DNA of 64,000 bases from Alligator mississippiensis. Lineage: Eukaryota; Chordata; Crocodylia; Alligatoridae. A program made the position numbers and the translations under genes. The notes under the pieces are model-generated. The model ran no database searches. It saw only the letters and a program-made list of their open reading frames with translations, and was not told where the DNA came from. Below are positions 34,020 to 45,564 of this stretch, piece by piece (positions within the stretch are counted from its first letter, which is position 1; every line of letters begins with the position of its first letter). The stretch covers positions 67,160,716-67,224,715 of the forward strand of contig NC_081831.1 in NCBI RefSeq assembly GCF_030867095.1. Reading direction: 5' to 3'.

Positions 34020-35335
34020 CTTTAACAGGGGTGTCAGTTGTAAACATGTTGGTCTAAGGACATGGGCAGACAAGGTTCTTTGGGTGAAGCTGATATCTTT
34101 GATTAGACCAACTAAAACAGTTGGAAGAATTCTTTGCAAGCTTTTGGGTACAAACACCCTTATTCAGGCAGAGGGAGCATATGCATTTGTTTTGTGCTCC
34201 CTTGGATGGGACTGAAGCCAGTATGCAAGAATGCAGGTTAATAAAATTGCAAATGCCTGACGGTGAAGGTCAGAAGGGTTAAGAGGCAATGGGGGGGGGG
34301 AAGGGGAATGGTGATCTGGTGCTGGACTGTAACTGGTAAATTGTAGAAAGGTTAACCTGGGGTATTAGATGTTAGGCAGGTTACGTGCCATAAATCCAGT
34401 GTCTATATTTAGTCCATGATTCTTTGTATCTAGTAGATTGATGAAGTGAAGCTAGTAGGCTCATTTGTGAAAGGTGTTTTGTAAATTCCCTTTGAGGATT
34501 AGAACTGAGAGATTGGAGAGAGAGAGTGGTTATCTTGTGAGAAATGTGAACCCACAAGTTCTTAAAGAGATCTTTCGAGATTCGCCCATCCTAGCCTTTA
34601 AACAAGTGCCAAACCTTGCCAAGCTCATCACCAGAAGCAAACTTCCTATGACCCAAAACGCATCAAATGGATCCAGACCATGCCATAACAAGAAATGTAA
34701 AACCTGCAGACATATCTCCAACACTCCCACAATAACTATACCCCACAACAGAACCATCACCATTCCTGAATCTTACACCTGCACCCATCAAATCTATCAA
34801 AGACAGAAATACCCAATAACCTGTGGGTGCACATTTCTCACAAGATAACCACTCTCTCTCCAAACTCTTAGTTCTAATCTTCAAAGAGAATTTACAAAAC
34901 ACCTTTCGCAGACAAGCCTATGAACTTCACTTCACTTCATCAATTTACTGGATACAAAAAATCATGGACTAAATAGACATTGGATTTCTGGCACATTATA
35001 ACCTGCTTACCATTTGATACCCCAGGTAACCTCTCTACAATTTACCAGTTACAGTCCATCACCAGATCACCATTCCCCTCCCCCCCCCCCCCCACATTGT
35101 CTCTCTACCTTTCTGACCCTCACTGTCAGGCATTTGCATTTTCACTGACCTGCATTCTTACATACTGGCTTCCATCCTATCCAGGAGACCACAAAACAAC
35201 TGCTCCCTCTGCCTGAAGAAGGGTGTTTTGAACCTGAAAGCTTGCGAAGAAAAATTCTTCCAACTATTTTAGTTGGTCTAATCAAAGGTATCCGATTTAC
35301 CCAAAGAACCTTGCTTACCTGTAACAGAACATCCA
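34020..35335 (+). mobile_element. Penelope-like element remnant with inverted arms
   Basis: The left arm (34020-34560) is the reverse complement of the right arm (34840-35335). Shared blocks include the TTAGTTGGTCTAATCAAAG tail, CCAGTTACAGTCCA and the poly-C/poly-G tract. Between the arms a + frame carries PILAFKQVPNLAKLITRSKL, then C-x4-C-x2-C (PCHNKKCKTC). This matches the connector upstream of the GIY-YIG domain in Penelope-like elements. Such elements often carry an inverted copy of their own terminal repeat. Fragmentary and broken; not a gene. Confidence 0.75.
35213..35240 (+). ncRNA. Hammerhead-ribozyme-like core in Penelope arm
   Basis: CTGAAGA (35213-35219) fits CUGANGA. It is followed by an AGG-x-T...A-x-CCT stem with a loop, then GAAA (35236-35239) and GCTTGC. 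This is the conserved order of a type I hammerhead, and such ribozymes are known in Penelope-like terminal repeats. The mirrored motif in the left arm (near 34141-34168, minus strand) is less complete. Activity is doubtful: stem II is imperfect and the cleavage side cannot be placed. Confidence 0.4.
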
Positions 35336-35439
35336 ATAGAATGCTCCCTGGATTGAGCTACAGATGCATGTATCTGTGTGGCCTACTCTGGAGTGAAAAA
35401 TAGCAGAACAGTGCAATAGGACTTGTTCTTTCTTTTCCA

Positions 35440-35810
35440 ATTCAGGGAGCCTTTAAAGAAACCTGGGAGCTACCATACAGGAACAGACCCAGAGTCCCCA
35501 TAGCCCAGTGTCCCCTCTGTGATGGTGCACTGTGTCAGTTGTCACAAGAAGGTGTGCTTACAGAAAATCTCTACAGAAAGTGAGATCTAGTTTTTTATTA
35601 AAATTCTACAGTAGATAAGTTATCTTCTATAGACCAGTTCCAATAACTATGGGAAAGACTTCCTTCTTTCCACAATTATTTTTATGACTCGCAAGTTTTT
35701 TGGAGAACTTCTTTTAAATCCTAATTAAATTCTATAGGGAAAGAAACCCCAGTGCCTAGAGGGGAAATTTCTTGCTAATCCTACACAGTTTTAAGTAGTT
35801 GATATGAAGT
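35440..35810. repeat. Old dispersed repeat (CATACTGG/AGCCCAGT type)
   Basis: CATACAGGAACAGACCCAGA and TAGCCCAGTGTCC...CTCTGTGATGG resemble a common sauropsid repeat (CATACTGGATCAGACC...CTAGCCCAGTATCCTGTC). The remainder is AT-rich. I cannot name the family. Confidence 0.4.
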
Positions 35811-36562
35811 ATTGTGCTTCAATGTATCCATATAGCTCCTCTGACAGAGGGCAGGGACTAGGGATGAGGAGAGCTGTGGGTGTATCAGCAAGGAAATGTG
35901 ATGCAGCAGGTAATCAGGCTCCCGTGGGCTGAGTTGCAAAATCGTGCTCTGTGAGCATAATTCTCAGTGTAAGAAAAATCCCAAAAGCTACTGAACACCT
36001 TCTGCTGCCGCTGAGGTCAGAGCGAGTTGGCAGCCATTTTAGCAGGTTGCAGCATCTTCCCTTTATTTGTATATAGCAAATACTGCCTGTTCACAGAGAC
36101 TTGGTCTGAACTTCAAGCATTGCCCTTACTTTCTATGCACATTAGGAATCGGAGGAAACTGTATAGACCCGAGTTCCAAATAACCGCATGTACTAATTAC
36201 ATGGAAATACACACATTTGCACCTATACAGTGTTGCTGGTGGCTTTTGCAGTCGGGCAGAAGGCCCTCAAGCTATTTAAAGAGGGATACTACAAGCAAAC
36301 CTGAGAGAGCATACCGAAACCACCTCCACAGTGGAATAAGACAGGATGGACAGGAAAAGGGCCTGTTTTCCTGAGGAAGGATAGGTGCTATGCCTAAAAA
36401 GGAAGAGAAACTTTCATTCTCCTTGTTCCTTTGTGTTTTGGGGGGTCTAAAGATGTTAAGATGCCCTTTTCCTTGTCCCTCTCTCAGACCCAGATGTGGA
36501 TAGGGCCCAGGTACCACATTAGTGGAGGACTTCACTCTTCCTTTACTGGTAATGCAAACTAG

Positions 36563-36634
36563 GAGTGAAGCCCTGGCTACGCTAAAGTTGGTGGGAATTT
36601 TGCTGTTGGCTTCAGTGAGGCCAGGGTTTCACTC
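36563..36634. mobile_element. Short palindromic MITE relic
   Basis: GAGTGAAGCCCTGGC (36563-36577) and GCCAGGGTTTCACTC (36620-36634) are inverted at 14 of 15 positions. The middle (GTTGGTGGGAATTTTGC...TGGCTTCAGTG) is also near-palindromic. This is the layout of the widespread amniote repeat built from CCTGGCC and TGACTTCAATGG arms. Confidence 0.6.
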
Positions 36635-36639
36635 CAGGG

Positions 36640-37820
36640 ACTTAATGTTTTAAGGCAGAAACCATTGCCTGACTGGTTGCAATTAGTATGTGGTTATTTG
36701 TGCTGATGTCCATGTGCTGTTTTATTAGTATCTGCCTTAATAGGAACCAAATGTCACATCCTTCTTTTCTGGCTCCTGCTAATGTATATAAACTTCAAGT
36801 CACTGACTTTATTTTATTTGTCTGTCAGTCTGTTTGCACTTGGGCTTATGGTTAGTTTCCTTTGCATTCCTAAAGTTAGTCATAGTCTGAAATAAGCAAA
36901 TAAATCAAAAGGAATTAAAACCCTTTACGGGTTTGCTGGACCATGCAACTTTCTACTGGAAGATATAATCTGTTTGGACAAATATGGGTAAGAGGTGCCT
37001 TTTTATAGTTCAATGATACAGGCCCAGAACTGGATTTAATTACTGGATGTCTAAATGAGATTCTGTTCCTGCCTCCTCAAGCCTCTGAAGAGTTATGAGT
37101 GCTTCCACTTCTGTAAGGCACCTTTGTCTCAGCCTTGAGATGAATTCACAAACTCAAAGAGGAGAAGGGTCCCCCACTCTGTGCACTAATGCTCGCTTTC
37201 CTTTGAAGGGATTAGAACTGGGATGCACAGGGTCACACTGGACACCCAAAAGGACTTAGGGCCCTGGTAGGCAAAGTAGGATCTGGCCCATAGTAATCTG
37301 CCTGTAAATGCGTTGTATTTGACCTATTAGCCGTGGTCCCCACTTGGACTAGGAAATCATCTCCAAGCATCAGACTTTTGGGTTGTTTTCTCCTAGAAGC
37401 CCGAACACTTCCCTAGCCAGAGACTGTTCTGCTTCCCATGCCCACCCCCAGTGTCACCCCAGGACTCGACTTTCTTGTCAAACACGACAAGGGAAGGCAG
37501 GTGGAACCAGTCCGGTTCTGTCTGAGTAGTTTTTAGACTCTTTCCCAATGCTGTCCATCTTGCAAACATGAATATTGAAATACAGGGGATTTCAGTAAGC
37601 AGAATGAGAAATTCTCTTTGCTGTATGCTCACCTTCTCCAATTAAGAGATAAAGATGAACATGGGGGAGGGGGGAGTGAAAGCAATTTCATTATGCAAAT
37701 AGCAATCTGGGTTCTGCACAAAAGCAGGGATTTCTTCAGCATTTTCCTGTTTACTGTGGGATTTTCCTCCCCAAATGGGGTAACATTATGAAACCACTGA
37801 AAACAAGGCCCCAAACATCC
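36640..37820. other. CAPN6 intron 1, nothing recognised
   Basis: No exon or named repeat seen. Confidence 0.5.
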
Positions 37821-37867
37821 TAGGAGGCACAGTGTAGGGGCTGGAGTCCAGACGAGGATTAAGCCAC
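37821..37867 (+). repeat. 47-bp inverted repeat, left member
   Basis: Matches the reverse complement of 38649-38695 at 44 of 47 positions. Contains AGTGTAGGGG and GAGTCCAGACGAGGATTAAG. Isolated from other repeat signals. Confidence 0.8.
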
Positions 37868-38529
37868 TTGTGCCTTCCTAAGTCTGTGAAGCTCCACCAG
37901 CCACTGAGGCCTAGGAACAGTTGAAGCAGCCTCCAGGTATCCATCCAGTTTTACCACCTGGCCAGGTTTTCAGGGAGCTGCTGCTAGGCAGATATTGGCT
38001 ACTGTGCAATACGCTTTAGCCATTTGTCTACCAAGTCTCGGATGGGAGGTTGAGTTAGCTGTACGTCCCCCACTTGTGCAGGCAACGGTCCTAGGGCTTT
38101 AGTGGCTCTGCACTGGAGGAGGCGGGTATGCTGGTTCTGTGTAGTGGCGTTTGGGGAATAATCTGCCTTCCTTCGTATCCACACAGGACTAATTCTTCTG
38201 TTCTCCTCCCTGTGTGGAATGACCTTCCTCCCACGTCTCCATATTCTTCAAAGACTCTGTTTAATACATTGACTGACTAATTAATTGACCTTGGTGAAAA
38301 TAGCTTCCCCATAGGCACCTCTTCAGAGACGGACCTAGTCTTATGGCATGTAGAAGGGGGAGCCAGAAACACCTTACCAATAAACCCAGCAATGACAGTG
38401 ACTCTCTCCATGGTCTTGGGCAAATTGCTGAATGTTCTTCCTTGTCAGGGATCATAATGCATTTCCACCAGGATGGTGTGGGGCTGAATGTACCAGGTTT
38501 TATCCCATGCTTTGGCTGTGCAAAGAGTA

Positions 38530-39345
38530 CATACCATGTTTACCAAAATATAAGATCCCCCCTCCCCCCCCTCAATTATTAGATTTCATACATGGGAAAT
38601 TATATGTATAACTTTTCCATGTCTGGAATCTAATTATTGGAGAATTATGTGGCTTAATCCTTGTCTGGACTCCGGCCCCTACACAGTGCCTCCTAAGACG
38701 CAGGGAGCGGGGAAAAGTGGTGATGGAGGTAAAAATGGGTTAGACAGTTGGGGACAGACAGTGCAGGAAGCAGTCGGGCACGTGGTAGGACAGGTGTGGT
38801 GGTAGTAATGAGGCAGGTGGTAGGGAGCAAGCAGTGTAGAGGCAGTGAGAGCCAGGCATCCTCCTGCTGTCTGTCCTGTCCCCCACCCCCTTGTGCCTGC
38901 CTCCCCCTGCAGCCTCTGGCTGCCCTAATTTCCCTTCCTCTGTCTCCCCACCTTTTTCCCCCTCCACATTGCACCTCTCCCTCCCCCCTGCAGGCTTGGG
39001 TCCATGCCCCCTGCTGCTACAGGGCTGGAGCATATGCTCTGTGCTCCAGGATGCAGCAAGGATAACGCCTGCTGGCAAGGAGCAAAGGAAAGGAGAAGTG
39101 CAGCAGAGGCGGGGAGAGAGGGGGAGAAGCAACACAGAGTGGGGGGGCGAGGGGGGATTGTGGGGCCGCGGAGGAGGAGTGGCTGGTGTGTAGAGGCAGC
39201 AGGGGGCAGGCAGTAGATGTGGTTCCAGCTCCATCCCTAACCCCTGCCCCTACAGCCTCATACTCGATTGTAAACCCAGAGGATTTTTCCCCCATGCTAA
39301 ATGTGGGGGGAAAAAACCTCATCTTCTAATTGAATAAATATGGTA
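38530..39345. mobile_element. TIR element with ACCATATTTA-type ends
   Basis: The left end TACCATGTTTACCAAAATAT and the right end TTGAATAAATATGGTA are inverted, next to AAGATCCCCC (left) and CTCATCTT after GGGGGGAAAA (right). This resembles the widespread family with ends like ACCGTATTTACCCGAATATAAG. The GC-rich centre (38700-39200) has long spurious frames. No TSD was resolved. Confidence 0.5.
38649..38695 (-). repeat. 47-bp inverted repeat, right member
   Basis: Partner of 37821-37867 (44 of 47). It lies inside the TIR element at 38530-39345, so the left copy may be a fragment of the same family. Confidence 0.8.
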
Positions 39346-39349
39346 AATG

Positions 39350-40394
39350 CCAAATATCAGTATCCTTATTTACAGTTTTTGCTGTCACCTGGACCTTTAC
39401 TACAGAAAGATGAAAACACCCCAGCTGGTGTGGTCTGTTTTAAGCAAGTGGTCAACATAATCGCATACTAAAACCCTATGTTGGCTTTTCCAGACAAAAT
39501 TGCTACTTAGGAGGCTGTGTCTATAGAGATCTCTGTCGGGTGGGGGTTGCTTTGATAAGGAGAGGAATTCTAGTGGGTGTGGGGGGTGTTGCTTGCAGGT
39601 GTCCAGGCAAGAAGGAAGATCATGCGCTCTCTTTGCAAGTCCCTGTCAGATTAGCAGAAGAGCTTGGCTACTCAGACATTTAATTACTTGTTTTTTGTTG
39701 TTTAAAAAAACCTCTCCAGGGAAGAGGAACAAAGCCAGCCTGGTGTTACTGGGTGTTGCACTCCAGAATTAAGAATCTGATACATGACAAAAGGCATCAT
39801 GTAATTGCACTGCAGTCACCCCACCATGGCTGGATTCAGAGGCAGGGAGCTGAGGCTGCTATTAGAGAGAGATTCTTCAGGCAGTTTGGCAAGGAGGGGA
39901 CTGGGGAGCCAAAAGGACAGGTCTCTTCCATGCACTGTTCACTAGAGAATTTATTTTGGTGCAGCAGTAGCAATGTGTGTGCGGTATTCTGTTAGCAGCC
40001 CGGATGAGGTCATGGGTTCAAAGTACATCCAGACACTCATGGTGTTACTGCGGCACAGCATTGGCGCTTGGTTCCTGCTGGGAACTTGCTGTGCTGGAAA
40101 GGCTTAATTGCCCCTGGAATATCTCCTTAAACCGATGAGAACTTATTCTAAATTTGCATGCGTCTTAGAACTCCTCTCAATTTTATTTCGCTTCTTGAGA
40201 CGTTATGCCCTCCTCTGGGTACGTCATGAAATGCAAGACACTTACTTTTTGAAGAAAGAAAACTTTTTTTTTTTTTTTCAAAAAGTTAAAACTGTTTCCT
40301 TTTTTTTGTGATGAAATATAAATCAATCCAACTGGCCGATTGCTGTGTCACGTAGCAAACTCCCTGTTCCCATTTTCCAGTCCCTTTACCTTCT
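39350..40394. other. CAPN6 intron 1, nothing recognised
   Basis: No exon or named repeat; an A/T run at 40263-40320. Confidence 0.5.
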
Positions 40395-40665
40395 GGGTTG
40401 CTGACTGATCTCTGGGGGGGCACATGCCTCCCTTCTTCCCCCCCCCCCAAGTAAGGTGGACCCAGCACCCATGAGTGCCTGGTGCCTCTTGAATCTGAGG
40501 GGACACCTGCTAAGCTGCCACCGGTGGTGGCCCTGTCAGGGGGGCACCAGCCCTACCAACAGCATCAGTGTCAGGAGGGCACAGGCCCTGTCAGGGGGCA
40601 CGTGCACTCCCTACCAGTTGCCTATGCTGGTGCCCATGCCTTGCCTTGCATAGGTGGGCCATGCA
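40395..40665. mobile_element. GC-rich MITE-like repeat, copy A
   Basis: GTGCCTGGTGCCTCTTGAAT and repeated GGGGGCAC...TGTCAGG words (GTCAGGGGGGCACC, GTCAGGAGGGCAC, GTCAGGGGGCACG) are shared with 60850-61220. The boundary is unclear and C runs flank the left side. Confidence 0.45.
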
Positions 40666-42165
40666 CTGTCAGGAGAGATTCTTGCTTTCTTCCTCTGTCT
40701 GCGCAGTGACCTAAGGGACCATGTAGGACATTCCCCGACCCTGTGAGAAGAGATCTGAGAGCCGGTGATGAAAGGTGCTGTCCGGATAAGACAGTGGGAG
40801 AGTCGGCTGGAAAATGCTAGTGCCTTGTTTTTAAGGAAATTTTAAGATCCCATTAAATTCTTACAGTAGTTAAGGATTTCCTCGTTTGGGGGGGAAGGGA
40901 AGGGGGAGAATGCTGACACCCAGTCTTTTTAACAAAACCAATAACCAGTTTTAACTTAAACAACTTTTTTATTTTTCTTGGAAAAACTTAAGGATTCTTT
41001 TTTTTTCCTTTGAAAATTTTATATCAAAAACAGTTTCAAAACTTTTAGGATTAAAATCCCTGTCAGCCTTGGTCTCCTCCGCTCAGATGACCAGGAGTTT
41101 CCCTGCATTGTGCCAGCGGTTGGGAAGCCTGCGGTGGAGGAGGAGGAGGGAGGGGGCTCTCCATGGGAAGCATCGGACTCACCCCCAGACCTGCCCTCAC
41201 CCCCACAATTAGTCTCTCTTCTCTGATCTCCTGCTGGTAAAGGGTTGTGTCCTCAGCTGTCTGCCCAAATTAACCCCTGGATGGAGGAAGCACTTCCTTT
41301 CTTTGGCAGTTGTACCTCATGCCCAGCACCAATTTTGACTGGAAAGCAGATACTGGAGCACTTCTGGATATATTACCACAGGCCAGTGCCATTGGCCTGA
41401 GAGAGGATTTTTTTTTTCTTTTGGAGGGGGAGATTTTTGTGTCAGATATTTTTAAAACATGTAAACTGAGAAAATATAAAGCCTCAGAGGCTCTCCTAGC
41501 ACAGGACATTTAATCAAAATTATATCTTTGTCAGTAGTAACCAAATGCTAACAGTGATTTTCCCCCCCCCCCCCTTCCTGTTAAGGAGGGCGTGCTTGAT
41601 TATATGCAAAAAGTGTGGTGGATGGGCATGCTTCCCATCAAAGAGCACTGACAGGTTCTCTAATTATTTGCAGGGAAAAATAATGTTCTGTTCCTCCAGA
41701 ATGAGAATCTATAGTTTGCATCTCTGGGTTTTCCCAGTTGGCTCTTTCCCAGGTCTAGCAGGTTTCTCTGCGGTTACACACACTGCTCTTGCTGTACTCT
41801 GCATCTTTCCTTTATGAAAAGCTTATAATTGTACTCTAGGGTACCAGAAAGACCAAGTCTGTTCTTCTGCTGTAAGACAGCGTGGAAGGACTCTTGCCAG
41901 GAATATTACTCCCAAAGATCTGAGAGTCCTGGACAAAACCATACAATGGCTTCATTGTCTCTGTTCTTCTAAATCCGTATTAACTCCCTGATGCCAAGGG
42001 TCAAATAGCTGACTTGAAAGCTGGGGATTGCAAAACAGCAACCACTATTTGCTCATTCCAAGCTGTAAAAAAAGAACTACAAAAACACCCTGTTGTACAA
42101 TACTTTCTGGGCCCGATCTTGCACTCTGTGCGGCTGAAATTCCAACACTTTGGATAGAGTCATCC
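40666..42165. other. CAPN6 intron 1, nothing recognised
   Basis: Several homopolymer T/C runs (40960-41010, 41410, 41563). No exon or named repeat. Confidence 0.5.
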
Positions 42166-42169
42166 CAGC

Positions 42170-42340
42170 ACCAAAACAGTGGGAGGAACTGGAAATCCAG
42201 GTGCTCTACAGACACAACTCAACTAGATTGTGCTGCATTATTGCTATTTTACAAACTGGGAAACTTGGCAAGAGGTTCACTGACTTGCTCAGCTTTGTGC
42301 CACAAGCAAATGTCAGAGGTGCCAGTAGCTGGCAGGAGGT
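42170..42340 (+). mobile_element. MIR/CORE-SINE-like relic
   Basis: TTGCTATTTTACAAACTGGG, AACTTGGCAAGAGGTTCACT and GACTTGCTC follow the same ancient pattern as 16217-16430. Strongly diverged. Confidence 0.45.
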
Positions 42341-42957
42341 CTGCCCTCCCCTTCCCCCCTGGTACTTATTTCCTGGCCCTGGTATGCTTGTAACTGGTTG
42401 GAAGCTTATCAGTCAGCTGCAGCTAATAAATAAAACATTTGGTTGTTGTGAGTATGATTCAGGCCTTAGAAATCCCTCCTGTGCCCCTGACTTGGAGGAG
42501 CTTGGTCTGAACTTGGTCTGTTCACCTCCTGTTCTTGCCCGTTCCTCTGGCTCTTGACCTGGGCAAAATGTAGCTGCTCTTTATTGTACAAGGCGCACGC
42601 ATTTGAGAAATCTCTAGCTTTGCTGTGGGGTACCAGCACCTATGTGAGTCCTCCAAACACACCAGCCACTGCAGCAATCCATTGTGTAGCTACTCAGAGT
42701 AAAGCTAAGGCACTCCTTTCTCTTGTCCAAGCATGCTAGGAAAGGCTTCATAGTTTAGGGAAGCAGAACGTAAACTGGCCTTCCCAGAGTGACACCTTTA
42801 ATGGCCCTTGAGGTTTGGGGAGCAAACATTCCTTTACTTAATAGGCTTGAATAGGCAAATAGCAAATAGGCTTGAATGTTTAAATATCCTGCTTTCAAGG
42901 ATATTGCCAGAGTCTGTGTTAACATTGGTCTTCCAGCGGTGTTCACCACGGTCTTCC

Positions 42958-43440
42958 AGGCACTTCAGCTGAGCTTCATGGCACTTTCTGGTTGATAAAA
43001 TCTTTGGCCTGATGCGAGCAATGAAGAATAGCTGTATGGATCACATCAATAGAGCCCCCTCTACATAAGCACAGCCCAGCCACTTCCTCTCAGCATCACA
43101 GACATTAATAAGAACAGTTGTAACAGTGGACCTACCAGCACCAAACTGGTTAGCTATGGGCTAGTAGCAAGTACAGTGATGAGCTTCCACGTGACAATGA
43201 CAACACACTTCCCCTTGCTGTGGGGCACCCTCATATTACTGTGCTGTTCCTACAGCTCTGGGGTGAGCTCTCTGCAGCTTCCTAGGGATGTAGCTTGAAG
43301 TTTTTCCAGCACTGCTGGTCATCTCAAGTTTCTTTTACTTTGTCCCACCAATCAATGGTCTTTGTGGTGGGCCACTGAGTAGAGCTGTCCCAATTAAATG
43401 CCCTCTGGAAGTCACTAGTCATTTTCATCCTTCTGCTGCT
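42958..43440 (-). pseudogene. PIF/Harbinger transposase fossil
   Basis: Minus-strand translation gives, in order, NFRMTSS (about 43315), a stretch ending in HPRAVGTAQ, and IANQFGAGRSTVTTVLINV (about 43110-43165). This resembles the N-terminal half of PIF/Harbinger nucleases (W-x-x-x-FRMT ... AxxFGVGRSTV). The frame contains stops (for instance before PIANQF) and has no start; it is a dead DNA-transposon piece. The C-terminal DDE half is not recognised. Confidence 0.6.
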
Positions 43441-43449
43441 CCTTCGTTA

Positions 43450-45229
43450 TCTGTATTGGTGCAGCACCGAGAAGCACTGTGCAACAGAGGAGCTAAGCCC
43501 ATCTGTATGGGGTAACTCTAAATGCTCTGTGCATATTAATAACTGCCTTGATTAGAGGACTAAGCAGGGAGCCCTTTCTTCTACCTAAAAAAGGGTGCTG
43601 GTAACTTGAATGGCAGGAGGAGAGAGGGAGTTTCTGTTTGCCCTCCGGTGCTAGAACGCCTATGAATTTCCAGCAGACATCCCACAATGCACCACAAGCA
43701 CAGAAGTGGTAATGGCGTCACGTGTATAAGCACCCTAAATGACCAAACTAATCCAAGTAGCATCCTCCTATAGACCTACCCTTTACTTTTGTGAAATCCA
43801 TTTTCCCCCGTTGTTGCCCTTAGCACCTTTTTCAGGTCTAAAATAAATTTAGCCTTTTCCTTTTGAGTAGGAATGGGAAGTTGAGACCTGTCTGGCCCTG
43901 CCAACCTGAGAGAGACTTTGGGGATCCTTTTATGTGGCATACAGTCCTGCTTGCTTTCAGCACTGTGTTGTCAGGGAGAATGCAAAATGTGGGCCAGGGA
44001 TGCAGGTTGCAGTATGAACCTGACCTCTACCGCTGTATTTGTCAGGGGTGGGCAGGTCCCTTCAGGTACTCCAAAATAAAGAGCCAGTGACTGCATGTAG
44101 GGAAGAAAGTCATTAGAACATCGGCCATGAACTAACCTAATATGAAACTCAGATTGCTGCCCCAGCCCAGAGGATCTCGCACTTCACACCATGGTTGTCC
44201 TATGCAAATGAGAGGTGGGTCCTAGAGGCCTATGTGCATGCCACTGAAATGCTGTACCACTACATGAGATGCACTGTACAAGAGGCTAGAGATTACAATA
44301 TTTAACATTATAAAATGCAGCATTGTACACCGTCATTATTTGTGATCAGCTGTAAATGCATTAAGAAAGCAGTCAATATTTTAAGGCCAAGCTGTTACTT
44401 ATTAAGAACCCATTTGTATGCTGATCTTGACCACAAAATTCTCCAGTTATTTCTATTGCTCCAGCAATGAGAAAATAAAAAACACATGGAGCCTATTCTA
44501 TGGTAGGCAATAAATCAAGATGCACATTTGGTATAATTTTGCCCTGAAGCCTGTCCTAGAAAATATGCATAAAGAGTTATATGCAAAAGCAGGCTTTACA
44601 GTAAACAGAGCTTTGTAGCAAAAACCATGACAGTATCTCTTTCAAGTAATGTTCTAGATTAGGGTTTTAGTCCATCAGGAACAATGGACTATGTCTTGCA
44701 ATGAAGGCTGGTTTAAGTAGAAATATTAATCTTGCTGTCTAGGTTGAAATTATGTATGCAATGGTACTGGATATAGTTGTCTCTATAGGATGTGGTCTTG
44801 TTTGCAGTACTGGGGGGGGAGGAGCAGAGCCATTAAAATAAAATGGTTTTTAAATGACAATAAATGGTCTTTCTTTTCTAGTTAGCCTGTGTATTCAGCA
44901 CCCCAGCACTGTGTGCTCACAATGGGCTGTGAATGCCATTGCAGGCTCTGAATGGAGTCTAGCACCATGGCACTATTGATTTGATCAGGGGTTACAGTGT
45001 CCTTGGCCCTGGTTACGCTGAGCTGCGTTGTAACCATACATCATTCGAATGCAGGTGTCACACTTCCAGCCGAGGAGGATCTGCTTTCCAAGAACTGAGG
45101 TAGTCCCTGTAGAGAAAAGAAAGCGCTGCTCCTGGGGAGGAAGGTGTTAACTCCATCCCAGCTGTGGTATCTCAGACATTGGCGCAGCTCCCAGCCCATG
45201 CATGTGGTAGCACAAAAGCATGCTCTTCA
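43450..45229. other. CAPN6 intron 1, nothing recognised
   Basis: No exon. 43490-43735 adjoins the Harbinger fossil and may be its 5' part. 44280-44640 is AT-rich unique-looking sequence. Confidence 0.45.
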
Positions 45230-45560
45230 TGCGGGTTGCCCTAGCAACCAGATAGTCAAATAGCAAGGATTGGCAGCAGCATTCTGCAAGGGACGATGCA
45301 GTTATAATTAAGTCAAATTGTCTTTAGGTTGTTAGGTTTAATTTCCGGCTAGATGGGGGTGGGGAGGCCTCGGCGATATTAACGACGAGCTGCCGCCAAG
45401 CCGAGGTCATTGTGTAGCAAGGATTTCGTCACGGCCTAGATTTCTTTAAGGTTAAAATGCAAGTTGGCAGTTGCCTTCTGAGCCTTGTTTTCTTGTTGAA
45501 GAAGCTGGAATTCAGACTTGGAGAGCTCGTTGGAGTTTGTTATAGGAGCATTGGGATTTT
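45230..45560. promoter_or_regulatory. Candidate conserved non-coding block
   Basis: A repeat-free segment that retains many CpGs (CCTCGGCGATATTAACGACG, TTTCGTCACGG) in an otherwise CpG-poor intron. It has homeodomain-like TAATTAAG and an RFX X-box at its left edge. This is the appearance of an intronic enhancer. Conservation cannot be tested here. Confidence 0.35.
45235..45248. promoter_or_regulatory. RFX X-box
   Basis: GTTGCC-CT-AGCAAC is a perfect 6-bp inverted half-site pair with a 2-nt spacer. It agrees with the X-box bound by RFX factors (GTNRCC-N0-3-RGYAAC; optimum GTTGCCATGGCAAC, 12 of 14 here). Confidence 0.55.
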
Positions 45561-45564
45561 TAAG

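Noticed and set aside
38740-39234. Long overlapping frames on both strands (up to 164 codons)
   Set aside because: They fall in the GC-rich core of the 38.5-39.3-kb TIR element and have low-complexity Pro/Ser/Arg composition.
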